Assembly: GCA_021166775.1 (NCBI GenBank)
Contig: JAJPEQ010000013.1
Coordinates: 310,001 to 374,000 of the forward strand
Source of the DNA: Comamonas sp.
Lineage (GTDB): Bacteria > Pseudomonadota > Gammaproteobacteria > Burkholderiales > Burkholderiaceae_C
Direction: 5' to 3'
DNA: 64,000 nt
The notes beneath the pieces are model-generated. The model did not search any database and was not told where the DNA came from. It saw only the letters and a list, made by a program, of their open reading frames with translations. How positions within the stretch are numbered: position 1 is the stretch's first letter; each line of letters begins with the position of its first letter. Shown here one piece after another: positions 1 to 9,668 of this stretch. Both the position numbers and the translations under genes were made by a program.

Positions 1-921
1 GCCGCTCACGATGATGCCCACACGCTTGCCGTGCAGCGCAACGCCGCCGTCGCGCGCACCGGCAAAGGCCAGGGCCCCGGTGGGTTCGACCACGAGTTTC
101 ATGCGCTGGGCCAGGAAGCGCAGCGCCTGCAGCATTTGCGCGTCGGAGGCCGCCAGCAGCTGCGGCGCCGCCTTGCGGATGATCTCGAACGCCAGTGGGG
201 CCAGCGCCGGACTCTGGGCCGCATCCGCGATGGTGCGCGGGTGCGCGATGGTGACGATATGGCCGGCCTTGAGTGATTGTCGGGCATGGTCGGCCGCCTC
301 GGGTTCGACGCCAAAGACTTCGCAGCCGCTGCCCGCCGCTTGAACGGCCAGCAGACTGCCTGCCAGCAGCGCGCCGCCGCCGGTGGGCACGAAGAGGTAG
401 TCGAGTTTGGGCACTTCCTGCAGCAGCTCCAGCGCCGCCGTGCCGTGGCCAGCGATGATCTGCGGGTGGTCCGACGGTGGCACGATGCTCATGCCGCGCT
501 CGGCGGCCAGTCGTTGGCTGATGGTGTTGCGATCTTCCGTGCCGCGTTGGTAGGTGACCACCTGCGCGCCGTAGCCGCGTGTGGCTTCCAGTTTGGTCAG
601 CGCCGCGTCGTCGGGCATGACGATCAGCGCCGGAATGTCGTGCTGGCGCGCTGCCAGGGCGATGGCCTGAGCGTGGTTGCCCGAGGAGTAGGCGAGCACA
701 CCCTTGTCTCGCTGCCGCGCGTCAAATTGTGCCAATGCGCAATAGGCGCCGCGAAATTTGAATGATCCGGTGCGTTGCAGGTTTTCGCACTTGAAATACA
801 GTTCGCCGCCGAAAAGCCGGTCGATGGTGGTCGAACGCAGCACGGGCGTGTGGTGCACCACGCCCTTGAGCAGTTGCGCGGCGGCGAGGACGTCGGCAGG
901 GGTGGGGAGGGACAGACTCAT
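1..921 (-). CDS. Threonine/serine dehydratase-like PLP enzyme (3' end cut by window)
   Basis: Fold-type II PLP enzyme that deaminates hydroxy-amino acids such as threonine, serine or 3-hydroxyaspartate to the keto acid and ammonia. Starting from ATG at 919-921, 307 codons are visible. SFKFRG (residues 53-58) holds the Schiff-base lysine K55, and PTGGGALLAG is the glycine-rich loop that binds the PLP phosphate. The reading frame is still open at base 1 in a VGIIVSG segment that normally lies close to the C-terminus, so only a few residues are likely missing. No ACT regulatory domain has appeared by then, which favours the short catabolic or hydroxyaspartate type (about 320 residues) over long biosynthetic IlvA. 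Substrate is not settled. Confidence 0.88.
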   Translation of the reverse strand, partial: MSLSLPTPADVLAAAQLLKGVVHHTPVLRSTTIDRLFGGELYFKCENLQRTGSFKFRGAYCALAQFDARQRDKGVLAYSSGNHAQAIALAARQHDIPALIVMPDDAALTKLEATRGYGAQVVTYQRGTEDRNTISQRLAAERGMSIVPPSDHPQIIAGHGTAALELLQEVPKLDYLFVPTGGGALLAGSLLAVQAAGSGCEVFGVEPEAADHARQSLKAGHIVTIAHPRTIADAAQSPALAPLAFEIIRKAAPQLLAASDAQMLQALRFLAQRMKLVVEPTGALAFAGARDGGVALHGKRVGIIVSG

Positions 922-1008
922 GGGCAAGCTCGTGTGTGTGCCTGGGGGTGGTCTGGAGTTCTCTGGTCTGTGGCCGGACGATGGGCGCTGGTTTATTGAT
1001 CGGGTGGT

Positions 1009-2526
1009 TCACCGGCGCTTGCCGCCGATCAGGCTGCCCAGCGCGCCGCGCAGCAGTTCGCGCCCCATGCGCCGGGCTTCACCTTTGACGATGTCCTGCA
1101 CGAGACCATCGTACTGTCCACCTCGTGGACCGGTGCGCCCGAATAACGCCTCCTTGACCATGGTGCCTATGTCGCCGAACATGCCGCCGTCGTTGGCGCC
1201 AGGCGCCTGGGTGGCCCCTGCGCTCGCGCCGTTCGCGGAGCCCGACGCGTTGGCAGCGCGCTGGGCCAGTCGTTCGTAGGCTGACTCACGGTCGGTGGGG
1301 GTGTCGTACGTGCCTGCCACGAGCGAGTTCTTGATCAGCGCCTGGCGCTGCTCAGCCGTGATCGGCCCGAGCTGGCTGCCGGGCAGCAGCACGAAAGCGC
1401 GCTCGGTTTCCGAGGGGCGCCCCTTGGGGTCCAGCAGGCTCACCAGCGCTTCGCCCACGGCCAGTTCGGTGATCGCCGCCTCGACGTCCAGCCCCGCCTT
1501 GGGCCGCATGGTGCTGGCCGTGGCCTTCACCGCTTTTTGATCGCGCGGCGTGAAGGCGCGCAGCGCGTGCTGCACGCGGTTGCCCAGTTGCGCAAGCACG
1601 GTGTCGGGGATGTCGAGCGGATTTTGCGTGGCAAAGTACACGCCCACGCCCTTGGATCGCACCAGGCGCACGACGAGCTCGATGCGCTCGAGCAGTACTT
1701 TGGGCGCGTCTGTGAACAGCAGGTGCGCTTCGTCGAAGAAGAACACCAGCTTGGGCTTTTCCGGGTCGCCGATTTCGGGCAGGCGCTCGAACAGGTCCGA
1801 GAGCAGCCACAGCAGAAAGCTCGCGTACAGGCGCGGCGCGGTCATGAGTTTGTCCGCCGCGAGGATGTTGATCACGCCGCGTCCGCCCACGGTCTGCATG
1901 AAGTCCTCGATGTTGAGCATGGGCTCGCCGAAGAACTTGTCGCCGCCCTGGGTCTCGATCTGCATCAGGCCGCGCTGGATTGCGCCCACGCTTGCGGCAC
2001 TGATGTTGCCGTACTGCGTGGTGAAGTCTTTGGCGTTGTCGCCCACGTGCTGCAGCATGGCGCGCAGGTCTTTCAGGTCCAGCAGCAGCCATCCGTTGTC
2101 GTCGGCGATCTTGAAGACGAGGTTGAGCACGCCCGACTGCGTTTCGTTCAGATCGAGCATGCGCGCGAGCAGCAGCGGCCCCATGTCGGAGATCGTCGCG
2201 CGCACCGGGTGACCTTGTTCGCCGAAGACGTCCCAGAGCGTGGTGGGGCAGGCGGTCGGCTCAGGCAGCGGCACGCCGCGTTCCTTGAGCACGCCCGCGA
2301 GCTTGTCGCTGATTCGGCCTTGCTGGCTGATGCCGGTGAGGTCGCCCTTGACGTCGGTCATGAAGACCGGCACGCCGATGCGCGAGAATTCCTCGGCGAG
2401 TTTTTGCAGCGTCGCGGTCTTGCCTGTGCCCGTGGCGCCGGTGATCAGGCCATGGCGGTTGGCGAGGCCTGGCAGAAGGTCACAGCGGGTGTTGCCGTGC
2501 TGGGCTATCAGGAGTGGATCGGCCAT
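1009..2526 (-). CDS. HerA-like ATPase of the DUF853 / YjgR family
   Basis: 505-residue P-loop ATPase of the FtsK/HerA superfamily. Walker A is GATGTGKT at residues 30-37 and Walker B is the [12 protein letters not shown] segment near residue 265. [21 protein letters not shown] stretch that follows is typical of HerA-like proteins (sensor region). The C-terminus is a low-complexity Ala/Gly/Ser linker (about 430-460) followed by a conserved [29 protein letters not shown] tail found in DUF853 proteins. The family is widespread but its function is not established; DNA translocation is inferred from the fold. Divergent from yebC, 63 bp away. Confidence 0.85.
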   Translation of the reverse strand: MADPLLIAQHGNTRCDLLPGLANRHGLITGATGTGKTATLQKLAEEFSRIGVPVFMTDVKGDLTGISQQGRISDKLAGVLKERGVPLPEPTACPTTLWDVFGEQGHPVRATISDMGPLLLARMLDLNETQSGVLNLVFKIADDNGWLLLDLKDLRAMLQHVGDNAKDFTTQYGNISAASVGAIQRGLMQIETQGGDKFFGEPMLNIEDFMQTVGGRGVINILAADKLMTAPRLYASFLLWLLSDLFERLPEIGDPEKPKLVFFFDEAHLLFTDAPKVLLERIELVVRLVRSKGVGVYFATQNPLDIPDTVLAQLGNRVQHALRAFTPRDQKAVKATASTMRPKAGLDVEAAITELAVGEALVSLLDPKGRPSETERAFVLLPGSQLGPITAEQRQALIKNSLVAGTYDTPTDRESAYERLAQRAANASGSANGASAGATQAPGANDGGMFGDIGTMVKEALFGRTGPRGGQYDGLVQDIVKGEARRMGRELLRGALGSLIGGKRR

Positions 2527-2589
2527 GACATGCTCAAAAGTAGAATCGCAGGCTGCAGATTAAACCAAAGTAGATCAAAGGAAAGCGTC

Positions 2590-3309
2590 GTGGCAGGACA
2601 CAGCAAATGGGCCAACATCCAGCACCGCAAGGGCAGGCAGGATGAAAAGCGCCAGCGCATCTGGACCCGCGTGGTGCGTGAAATCATGGTGGCGGCGCGC
2701 ACCGGGGGGGGCGACCCGACGGCCAACCCGCGCCTGCGCCTGGCCATCGACAAGGCCAAGGCGGCCAACATGCCGGCCGACACCATCAAGCGCAACATCG
2801 ACAAGGCCACGGGCAACCTGGATGGCGTGCAGTATGAGGAAATCCGCTACGAAGGCTACGGCATTGGCGGAGCGGCCATCATCGTGGACACCATGACCGA
2901 CAACCGCGTGCGCACCGTGGCCGACGTGCGCCATGTGTTCAGCAAGTACGGCGGCAACCTGGGCACGGAAGGGTCGGTGGCGTTTCAGTTCAGGCATTGC
3001 GGCCAATTGATTTTTGCGCCGGGTGTCGACGAGGAAAAGCTCATGGAAGCGGCACTGGAGGCGGGTGCGGACGATGTCATCACCGATGAAGAGGGCGCGG
3101 TCGAGGTGCTGACCGAGCCCGGTGTTTTCGAGGCGGTGAAGCAGGCGCTGGAGGCGGCCGGGTTCACCCCCGAGGTGGCCGAGGTGACCATGCGCGCGGA
3201 AAACACGATCGAGCTGTCCGGTGACGATCGCGAGCGCATGCAGAAGCTCCTGGACATGATCGAAGATCTGGATGACGTGCAGGACGTCTATCACAACGCG
3301 GAACTATGA
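2590..3309 (+). CDS. yebC: YebC/PmpR-family protein
   Basis: 239-residue YebC/PmpR/TACO1 family protein, annotated either as a transcriptional regulator or as a factor that relieves ribosome stalling. The start is GTG at 2590: the protein then begins with the invariant [10 protein letters not shown], and an AAAGGAAAG Shine-Dalgarno lies just upstream. An open frame runs further upstream to 1537 but is antisense to the HerA-like gene and has no family match. Signature segments include HRKGRQD, the [12 protein letters not shown] loop, and the acidic middle domain with [10 protein letters not shown]. Length matches the family (about 240). purD follows after 82 bp on the same strand. Confidence 0.95.
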   Translation: MAGHSKWANIQHRKGRQDEKRQRIWTRVVREIMVAARTGGGDPTANPRLRLAIDKAKAANMPADTIKRNIDKATGNLDGVQYEEIRYEGYGIGGAAIIVDTMTDNRVRTVADVRHVFSKYGGNLGTEGSVAFQFRHCGQLIFAPGVDEEKLMEAALEAGADDVITDEEGAVEVLTEPGVFEAVKQALEAAGFTPEVAEVTMRAENTIELSGDDRERMQKLLDMIEDLDDVQDVYHNAEL

Positions 3310-3391
3310 GCTCCCACGCCTTGTACAACGTGTCACCGCTGTTCCCCGCAGGGGCCACCGGCCTCCTGGTGGCGGCTCGTCGGAGACCGGC

Positions 3392-4666
3392 ATGAAAATT
3401 CTCGTCATCGGTGGCGGCGGGCGCGAGCATGCACTGGCCTGGAAGCTCGTGCAGTCGCCCAAGGCCAGCATGGTTTATGTGGCGCCGGGCAACGGCGGCA
3501 CCGCGCTTTCGCCGCGCCTGCAGAACCTGCCCATCACCGATGTGCAGCAACTGGCCAGCTGGGCGCAGGAGAACAAGATCGGCCTGACGGTGGTCGGCCC
3601 CGAGGCGCCGCTGGCCGCGGGCGTGGTCGATCTCTTTCGCGCCAAGGGCCTGCGCATCTTCGGCCCGACACAGGCGGCTGCGCAACTGGAGAGTTCCAAG
3701 GCCTTTTCCAAGGCCTTCATGCGCCGCCACGGCATTCCCACGGCCAATTACGATACCTTCACCGATCCCGTCGCGGCGCATGCCTTCGTGGACCGGCTGG
3801 GCGCGCCCATCGTCATCAAGGCCGACGGCCTGGCTGCAGGCAAGGGGGTGGTGGTGGCGACGAGCCTGCGCGAAGCGCATGACGCGGTGGACGCGATGCT
3901 GGTCGACGAGGTTTATGGTGGCACCGACGAAGGCGTGGCGCGCGTCGTCATCGAGGAATTTCTCGAAGGCGAGGAGGCCAGCTTCATCGTGCTCTCGGAC
4001 GGCCGCCATGTGGCGGCGCTCGCGACCAGCCAAGACCACAAGCGCCTGAAGGACAACGACGCGGGCCCCAACACCGGCGGCATGGGCGCGTATTCACCCG
4101 CGCCCGTGGTCACCGCGGACGTGCATGCACGTGCCATGCGCGAGGTCATCCTGCCCGCCGTGCGCGGCATGGAAAAGGACGGCATCGTCTACACCGGCTT
4201 TCTCTACGCGGGCCTGATGATCGGTGCCGGGGGCCAGCTCAAGGTGCTCGAATTCAATTGCCGCATGGGCGACCCCGAGACGCAGCCCATCCTGATGCGC
4301 CTGAAAAGCGACCTGGTCGATCTGATCAATGCGGCCGTCGATGGCAGGCTCGATGGCGTGCAACTGCAGTGGGACCGGCGCACGGCCCTCGGCGTGGTGA
4401 TGGCCGCGCATGGTTACCCCGAGAGCCCGCGCCAGGGCGATGCGATCACCGGCATCGCGCCCGAACAGGATGACGCCATGGTTTTTCATGCGGGCACGCG
4501 GCTCGAAGACGGCACACTCCGCGTTTCTGGCGGGCGTGTGCTGTGCGTGACGGCATTGGCAGACAGTGTGCGCCAGGCACAGCAGCGCGCGTATGAAGTG
4601 GTGCACGGCATCCATTTCGATGGCGCGCAGTACCGCAACGACATTGGACACAGGGCCATCAAATGA
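3392..4666 (+). CDS. purD: Phosphoribosylamine--glycine ligase (GARS)
   Basis: 424 residues. Ligates glycine to 5-phosphoribosylamine using ATP in the second step of purine synthesis. The protein starts [19 protein letters not shown], the N-domain Rossmann signature, so ATG 3392 is chosen over an in-frame extension starting at 3272. The ATP-grasp domain includes the [11 protein letters not shown] loop (about residues 143-153), and the GARS signature [12 protein letters not shown] and the metal-binding [12 protein letters not shown] segment are intact. Its last four bases (ATGA, 4663-4666) overlap the start of hemF, so the two are translationally coupled. Confidence 0.97.
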   Translation: MKILVIGGGGREHALAWKLVQSPKASMVYVAPGNGGTALSPRLQNLPITDVQQLASWAQENKIGLTVVGPEAPLAAGVVDLFRAKGLRIFGPTQAAAQLESSKAFSKAFMRRHGIPTANYDTFTDPVAAHAFVDRLGAPIVIKADGLAAGKGVVVATSLREAHDAVDAMLVDEVYGGTDEGVARVVIEEFLEGEEASFIVLSDGRHVAALATSQDHKRLKDNDAGPNTGGMGAYSPAPVVTADVHARAMREVILPAVRGMEKDGIVYTGFLYAGLMIGAGGQLKVLEFNCRMGDPETQPILMRLKSDLVDLINAAVDGRLDGVQLQWDRRTALGVVMAAHGYPESPRQGDAITGIAPEQDDAMVFHAGTRLEDGTLRVSGGRVLCVTALADSVRQAQQRAYEVVHGIHFDGAQYRNDIGHRAIK

Positions 4667-5601
4667 GTCAATTCAACCCTGCGGGCACGGTGCAGCCGGT
4701 TCGCAGCTATCTCGTGGGTTTGCAGGCGCGCATCATGAACGCGCTGGAGGAGATCGAAGGCACGGGCGGCGCGCGCGCGCTCAGTGATGCCTGGGAAAAA
4801 GCGCCGGGCGAACAGCTCCAGGGCAATGGCATCACGCGCATCATCGAGGGCGGGCTGGTGTTCGAGCGCGCGGGCTGTGGTTTTTCGGACGTCAGCGGCG
4901 GCACACTGCCGCGTTCGGCGACGCAACATCGGCCGGAACTCGCCGGGGCGCCGTTCGAGGCCATGGGCGTCTCGCTCGTCTTTCATCCGCGCAACCCCTA
5001 TGTGCCGACGGTACACATGAATGTGCGCATGATCGCGGCGGGCCACGCGGGGCAGGAGCCCGCGTGCTGGTTCGGCGGCGGCATGGATCTGACGCCGTAC
5101 TACGGCTTCGACGAAGACGCAGTGCACTTTCACCGCGTCTGCCGCGATGCGCTCGCGCCGTTTGGCGAGCAGCTGTACCCGCGCTTCAAGACCTGGTGCG
5201 ATGAATACTTCTGCAACAAGCACCGCGATGAGCAGCGCGGTATTGGTGGCATCTTCTTTGACGACTTTTCCGAACTGGGTTTCGAGCAGGGCTTCGCCAT
5301 GCTGCAAAGCGTCGGCAATGCCTTCCTTGCCGCCTACCTGCCCATCGTGCACCAGCGCAGGAACATGCCGTATGGCGAGCGCGAGCGGGCGTTCCAGCTC
5401 TATCGACGCGGGCGTTACGTGGAGTTCAACCTCGTCTGGGATCGCGGCACGCACTTCGGCCTGCAGTCGGGCGGGCGCACGGAATCCATACTGCTGTCGA
5501 TGCCGCCGCAGGCCGCGTGGAGCTACCAGCGTTGTGACGAGCCGGGCACGCCCGAAGAGCGCCTCACAAGCTACTTCCTCAAACCACGCCCATGGATTTG
5601 A
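4663..5601 (+). CDS. hemF: Oxygen-dependent coproporphyrinogen III oxidase
   Basis: 312 residues, the usual size for the family. Oxidatively decarboxylates two propionate groups of coproporphyrinogen III in aerobic heme synthesis in the cytoplasm. The family signature [21 protein letters not shown] is present at about residues 144-164, followed by [10 protein letters not shown] and the C-terminal [29 protein letters not shown] block. Start ATG overlaps the purD stop. The next gene is rsfS after 101 bp, which contain one copy of a dispersed repeat. In many Burkholderiales nadD lies here, and it is absent. Confidence 0.97.
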   Translation: MSQFNPAGTVQPVRSYLVGLQARIMNALEEIEGTGGARALSDAWEKAPGEQLQGNGITRIIEGGLVFERAGCGFSDVSGGTLPRSATQHRPELAGAPFEAMGVSLVFHPRNPYVPTVHMNVRMIAAGHAGQEPACWFGGGMDLTPYYGFDEDAVHFHRVCRDALAPFGEQLYPRFKTWCDEYFCNKHRDEQRGIGGIFFDDFSELGFEQGFAMLQSVGNAFLAAYLPIVHQRRNMPYGERERAFQLYRRGRYVEFNLVWDRGTHFGLQSGGRTESILLSMPPQAAWSYQRCDEPGTPEERLTSYFLKPRPWI

Positions 5602-5643
5602 TAGCTGGCAGCGCCCACCAAAAGGGCGCTGGAGCCAGATTTG
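5600..5643 (+). repeat. Dispersed ATAGCTG-core repeat, copy 1 (hairpin)
   Basis: Core ATAGCTGGCAGCGC at 5601-5614. Arms CAGCGCCC (5609-5616) and GGGCGCTG (5624-5631) form a perfect 8-bp stem with a 7-nt loop. There is no T-run after it, so it is a hairpin rather than a classical terminator. The repeat starts at the hemF stop codon. Related cores occur at 13034-13054, 24093-24106, 36663-36676 and 58352-58365. Confidence 0.6.
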
Positions 5644-5702
5644 ATCTGAAAAGCCAAATCCCCGACACTTTGCACTTCCCATCACTACACCCACACCACT
5701 CG

Positions 5703-6386
5703 ATGACCACTGCACCCGCCACGGACGCTGCCGCCAAGAAATCCCTCGTCAAACTGCAGCGTGCCATCGTTGACGGCCTGGAAGACGTGAAGGCAGTGGA
5801 CATCCGCGTGTTCGACACCACGCACCTCTCGCCGCTGTTCGAGCGCGTGATCGTCGCCACCGGCAACACCAATCGCCAGACCAAGGCGCTGGCCGCGAGC
5901 GTGCGCGATGCGGTGCGGGACGCGGGGCTGCCCAAGCCGCGCACCGAGGGCGAAAGCAACGGCGAGTGGATCATCATCGACTGTGGTACGGCGGTGTGCC
6001 ACATCATGCAGCCCGCGATTCGCCAGTACTACCGGCTCGAAGAGATCTGGGGCGACAAGCCGGTGCGCCTGAAGCTGGGCGACGCCAAGCCCCGCTCGCT
6101 CACTGCGCCGGCCGATGCTGCGCCTGCGCCTGCGCCCGCGCGCAAGCCTGCCGCCAAGAAGACGCCTGCAGGCAAGGCACCCGCGAAGAAGACAGTGGCC
6201 AAGAAAGCTCCTGCCGCCAAGAAGACCACGGCCAAGCCGGTGGTGGCCACCCGCAAGGCACCTGCCAGGAAGGTCGCGCCCGTCAAGACCGTGCGGGTGA
6301 ACGAACCCGTGGCGAAGAAGGCGGCTGTGCGCCGCGCTGCCGCCAAGAAGGCACCCGCCAGGAAGGCGCCCGGCCGCAAGGCGTAA
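5703..6386 (+). CDS. rsfS: Ribosomal silencing factor RsfS with a long basic tail
   Basis: RsfS binds ribosomal protein uL14 and blocks subunit joining when nutrients are scarce. The RsfS domain spans about residues 12-125, with DIRVFDTTHLSPLFERVIVATG, the GEWIIIDCGTAVCHIM core and RQYYRLEEIWGDKP. Residues 134-227 are a low-complexity tail of Lys, Ala and Pro (repeats such as PAAKKT, PARKVAP, AAAKKAPARK), like histone H1 C-termini. Typical RsfS is 105-130 residues; this is 227. ATG 5703 is chosen because an upstream in-frame extension (from 5592) is translated repeat sequence overlapping hemF. rlmH follows after 12 bp. Confidence 0.93.
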   Translation: MTTAPATDAAAKKSLVKLQRAIVDGLEDVKAVDIRVFDTTHLSPLFERVIVATGNTNRQTKALAASVRDAVRDAGLPKPRTEGESNGEWIIIDCGTAVCHIMQPAIRQYYRLEEIWGDKPVRLKLGDAKPRSLTAPADAAPAPAPARKPAAKKTPAGKAPAKKTVAKKAPAAKKTTAKPVVATRKAPARKVAPVKTVRVNEPVAKKAAVRRAAAKKAPARKAPGRKA

Positions 6387-6398
6387 AGAGGCACGCCG

Positions 6399-6866
6399 GT
6401 GCGCCTCGCCATCGTGGCCGTGGGCCAGCGCGTGCCCGATTGGGCACGCACCGCTTGGGACGACTACGCCAAGCGCTTTCCACCCGAGATCAAGGTCGAG
6501 CTCAGGGCCGTCAAGACCGAGCCGCGAGGCTCCAAAACGCTCCCGAGCCTGCAGGCGGCCGAACGCGAACGTATCGAGACGCAGCTCTCCCGTGGCGTGC
6601 ACCGCGTGGCGCTCGATGAGCATGGCACGCGCCTGAGCACGCAGGCGCTGGCCCGGCGGCTCAAGGACTGGCAACTGGCGGGCGACGATGTGGCGCTCAT
6701 CATCGGCGGGCCGGACGGGCTCGACCCAGCGCTGCTCACCGGTGCGCACGAGCGCATCCGGCTTTCGGACATGACGCTGCCGCACGCGTTGGTTCGGGTG
6801 CTGCTGATCGAGCAGCTCTATCGCGCCTGGTCGGTGAACGCGGGGCACCCCTACCATCGCGAGTAG
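6399..6866 (+). CDS. rlmH: 23S rRNA (pseudouridine-1915 N3)-methyltransferase RlmH
   Basis: 155-residue SPOUT methyltransferase that methylates pseudouridine 1915 in helix 69 of 23S rRNA on assembled 70S ribosomes. It uses a GTG start at 6399 ([15 protein letters not shown]). The SAM-binding trefoil knot includes [14 protein letters not shown], and the C-terminus [32 protein letters not shown] is the invariant family ending. The rsfS-rlmH pair is conserved across bacteria. The following genes are on the other strand. Confidence 0.96.
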   Translation: MRLAIVAVGQRVPDWARTAWDDYAKRFPPEIKVELRAVKTEPRGSKTLPSLQAAERERIETQLSRGVHRVALDEHGTRLSTQALARRLKDWQLAGDDVALIIGGPDGLDPALLTGAHERIRLSDMTLPHALVRVLLIEQLYRAWSVNAGHPYHRE

Positions 6867-6901
6867 AAAGCGGTGAGTGGTAGGCGGCGGGTGGCGAGGC
6901 G

Positions 6902-7729
6902 TCAAAGTTTTTCGGTCTCGCCCACCTTGGGTTGCCAGACCATCAGGCGCTTCTCGATTGCGCCCACCATCTCGTCGAGCACCAAGGCAAAAGCTGTGAG
7001 CACGAGGATGCCGGCCATCACGGTGTTGATGTCGAAGCTCCCCTCGGCCTGCAGGATGAGATAGCCCACGCCCTGGCTGGAGCCGAGGTATTCGCCCACC
7101 ACGGCGCCGACAAAGGCCAGTCCCACGCTGGTGTGCAGCGAACTGAAGACCCAGCTCGTGGCGCTGGGCAGGTAGACGTGGCGCAGCAGCTGGCGGGCGT
7201 TGGCGCCCAGCATGCGGGCGCTGGACAGCACCACGGGGCTGACTTCCTTGACGCCCTGGTAGACGTTGAAGAAGACGATGAAGAACACCAGCGTGACGCC
7301 CAGCGCCACCTTGGAGCCCATGCCCAGGCCGAACCAGACCGCGAAGATGGGCGCGAGGATGATGCGCGGCATGGCATTCATCGCCTTGATGTAGGGGTCC
7401 AGGATCGCCGAGGCCATGGGTGAAAGGGCCAGCCACAACCCACCCGCGAGCCCGCCCGCCGCGCCGATCGCGAACGCCATCACGGTTTCGGCCAGCGTCA
7501 CCCACAGGTGCTGGTAGATGTCGGCGTTGGTGAAGAACCAGTCGCGGATCACGCCGAAAATCTTGATCGGCTCGCCGAAGAAGAAGGCCGCCTGCTTGTC
7601 GTTGTCGAACATGAAGGGCGGGATCAGCCCCGGCTTGGTCATCACGTGCCAGAACAGGAAGAGCAGCACCAGCAGGCCCAGCTGCCACAGGCGCAGCGTG
7701 GCGGGGCGCGGTTTGATCAGGTTCCACAT
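6902..7729 (-). CDS. ABC transporter permease, SsuC/TauC type
   Basis: 275-residue inner-membrane permease with about six hydrophobic segments and the EAA-type cytoplasmic loop (about residues 150-185, in the segment with LGANARQLLRHVYLPSA). It is the third gene of a three-gene import operon (binding protein, ATPase, permease) with 6-bp gaps, typical of the nitrate/sulfonate/taurine/pyrimidine-precursor class. Membrane topology and gene order are seen in the sequence; the transported molecule is not identifiable from it. Confidence 0.88.
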   Translation of the reverse strand: MWNLIKPRPATLRLWQLGLLVLLFLFWHVMTKPGLIPPFMFDNDKQAAFFFGEPIKIFGVIRDWFFTNADIYQHLWVTLAETVMAFAIGAAGGLAGGLWLALSPMASAILDPYIKAMNAMPRIILAPIFAVWFGLGMGSKVALGVTLVFFIVFFNVYQGVKEVSPVVLSSARMLGANARQLLRHVYLPSATSWVFSSLHTSVGLAFVGAVVGEYLGSSQGVGYLILQAEGSFDINTVMAGILVLTAFALVLDEMVGAIEKRLMVWQPKVGETEKL

Positions 7730-7735
7730 GTGCGT

Positions 7736-8548
7736 TCAGGCCTTCTTCAGTTGCTGTGCATAGCCCTTGAGCACTTCGCCCCGCAGTTCGGCCCAGATGG
7801 CGGCGTGCAGCTGCAGAAAGCGCGGCTGGGTCTTGACCTCGGCCACGTCGCGCGGGCGTGGCAGGTCGATAGCGAATTCGCCCATGGGGTGCGACGCCGG
7901 CCCCGCGCTCATCACCACCACGCGGTCGCTCATGGCAATGGCTTCATCGAGGTCGTGCGTGATGAAGAGCACGGCCTTTTTCTTCGCCTGCCAGAGCGAG
8001 AGCACTTCGTTTTCCATCAGCTGCCGCGTTTGGATGTCGAGCGCCGAAAACGGTTCATCCATGAGGATGATGTCGGGGTCGAGCACCAGAGTCTGCGCCA
8101 GTGCCGCGCGCTTGCGCATGCCGCCGCTCATCTGGTGCGGGTAGCGGTCGCCGAAGTCAGCCAGGCCCACGCGCGCCAGCCACTCCTGCGCGCGTTCGCG
8201 CGCCTCGGGCTCGGGCACGCCCCGGAACTGCAAGCCCGCCATCACGTTGCGCAGACCGGTGCGCCAGGGCATCAGGCTTTCGGCCTGGAACATGTAGCCC
8301 GCACGCCGGTTGGTGCCGGTGAGCGGCTCGCCAAAAATCCGCACACTGCCGACGCTTGGCGCCAGCAGCCCGGCCGCGACGTTGAGCAGCGTGCTCTTGC
8401 CGCAGCCCGTCGGGCCGACGACGCTGACGAACTCGCCCGCGCCCACGCTCAAATCCACCCCCTGCACGGCGGTGTAGCGCTGCCCCGGGTGATCCTTGCT
8501 CACGAAGGTGCAGGCCACGCCCTGCAGGGTGATCGCGGGTGTGGTCAT
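7736..8548 (-). CDS. ABC transporter ATP-binding protein, SsuB/TauB type
   Basis: 270-residue ATPase subunit. Walker A is GPTGCGKST (residues about 45-53), the Q-loop follows in MFQAESLMPWR, the signature is MSGGMRKRAALAQ, and Walker B is IILMDEPFSALD with the H-loop at FITHDLDEA. It has the ~40-residue C-terminal extension of SsuB-like ATPases. Six bases separate it from both the permease gene downstream and the binding-protein gene upstream, so the three are almost certainly one transcript. Confidence 0.93.
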   Translation of the reverse strand: MTTPAITLQGVACTFVSKDHPGQRYTAVQGVDLSVGAGEFVSVVGPTGCGKSTLLNVAAGLLAPSVGSVRIFGEPLTGTNRRAGYMFQAESLMPWRTGLRNVMAGLQFRGVPEPEARERAQEWLARVGLADFGDRYPHQMSGGMRKRAALAQTLVLDPDIILMDEPFSALDIQTRQLMENEVLSLWQAKKKAVLFITHDLDEAIAMSDRVVVMSAGPASHPMGEFAIDLPRPRDVAEVKTQPRFLQLHAAIWAELRGEVLKGYAQQLKKA

Positions 8549-8554
8549 GCGGCT

Positions 8555-9580
8555 TCAGCCCTTGGGATACCTGGCGTCGGCCTTCTTGGCAAACTCGTTG
8601 GTGTAGAGCGCGTTCAGGTCCACCTTGGCCGCAGCGATCTTCGGATCGATGCTCGACATGGCGCGGTAGGCCGTCTGCGGCCCCTTGACGGGAAAGAGCC
8701 CATCGCGCGAGAGCGCCTGCTTGGCGGCAAGAAAACCGTCGATGTAGACCGCGCGGTCGCCCAGAAGATAGCTCTCGGGCACCACCTTGATCACGTCGCC
8801 GGGGCCGGCCTGCTGGATCCACTTGTCGGCGCGCACGATGGCATTGGCCAGCGCCTGCGCCGTGTGCGGGTTCTTGTCGAGGAAGGGCTGTGGCGCGTAC
8901 AGGCAGGCGGCGGGCATGGGGCCGCCGAAGACTTTCTCGGCCTCGTCGGGCTTGCGCGTGTCGGAGATGATCTTCAGGTCGCCCGAACGCGCGAGCAGCG
9001 TGATCACCGGGTCGAGGTTGGAGATCGCGTCGATCTGGCCCGAGCGCATGGCCGCCACCGCTCCGTTGCCCGCGCCCACGCCGACGAAGCTCACGTCGGT
9101 GGGTTTGAGTCCGCCCTTGGCCAGCACGTAGTTGGCCACGATGTTGGTTGAGCTGCCCGGTGCCGTCACGCCGATCTTCTTGCCCTTGAGGTCCGTGATG
9201 CCCTTGTAGTCGGGCATCGTCTTGGGGTTGACGCCCAGCACGATCTGTGGCGCCGCGCCCTGCAGCACGAAGGCACGCATGGGCTGGCCCTTGAGCTGCA
9301 TGGCGATGGTGTGCTCGAATGCGCCCGAGACCACGTCCGCGCTGCCGCCGACCACGGCCTGCAGGGCCTTGGAGCCGCCGGCGAAATCGACGATGGTGAC
9401 GTCCAGCCCCTCATCCTTGAAGTAACCCAGCTGCTCGGCGATGGTGAGCGGCAGGTAGTAGAACAGGTTCTTGCCGCCGACGGAGATGGTGATCTTCGGT
9501 TTCTCCAGCGATTGCGCCAGGCCGAGAGTGGGCAGGGCGGCGGTCGCAAGGCCTGCCGCCAGAAGGTCGCGTCGTTGCAT
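8555..9580 (-). CDS. Periplasmic binding protein, SsuA/NMT1 type
   Basis: 341 residues from ATG 9578-9580, which is preceded by a GGAGA Shine-Dalgarno; a longer frame to 9652 lacks this. The N-terminus MQRRDLLAAGLATAALPTLGLAQ is an export signal with twin arginines. The rest is a two-lobed SsuA/THI5-like domain with KITISVGGKNLFYYLPLTIAEQLGYF at the start and LKGKKIGVTAPGSSTN in the ligand cleft region. First gene of the operon. Candidate ligands in this class are sulfonates, nitrate, or thiamine/pyrimidine precursors; the sequence alone does not decide. Confidence 0.9.
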   Translation of the reverse strand: MQRRDLLAAGLATAALPTLGLAQSLEKPKITISVGGKNLFYYLPLTIAEQLGYFKDEGLDVTIVDFAGGSKALQAVVGGSADVVSGAFEHTIAMQLKGQPMRAFVLQGAAPQIVLGVNPKTMPDYKGITDLKGKKIGVTAPGSSTNIVANYVLAKGGLKPTDVSFVGVGAGNGAVAAMRSGQIDAISNLDPVITLLARSGDLKIISDTRKPDEAEKVFGGPMPAACLYAPQPFLDKNPHTAQALANAIVRADKWIQQAGPGDVIKVVPESYLLGDRAVYIDGFLAAKQALSRDGLFPVKGPQTAYRAMSSIDPKIAAAKVDLNALYTNEFAKKADARYPKG

Positions 9581-9668
9581 GAGTGTGTCTCCGTTGAGGT
9601 TCTGAACCTGAAAATCATAGTGCCAGTTCGAAGGCCCGTGCAAAGCAGGCACACGCGCATGTCAGACA

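Noticed and set aside
1537-2589. In-frame 5' extension of yebC of about 350 codons
   Set aside because: It runs antisense to the HerA-like ATPase gene, and the canonical YebC N-terminus begins at GTG 2590.
6115-6386. A separate histone-like gene instead of an RsfS tail
   Set aside because: The basic region is in one uninterrupted frame with the RsfS domain and has no own start or ribosome-binding site.
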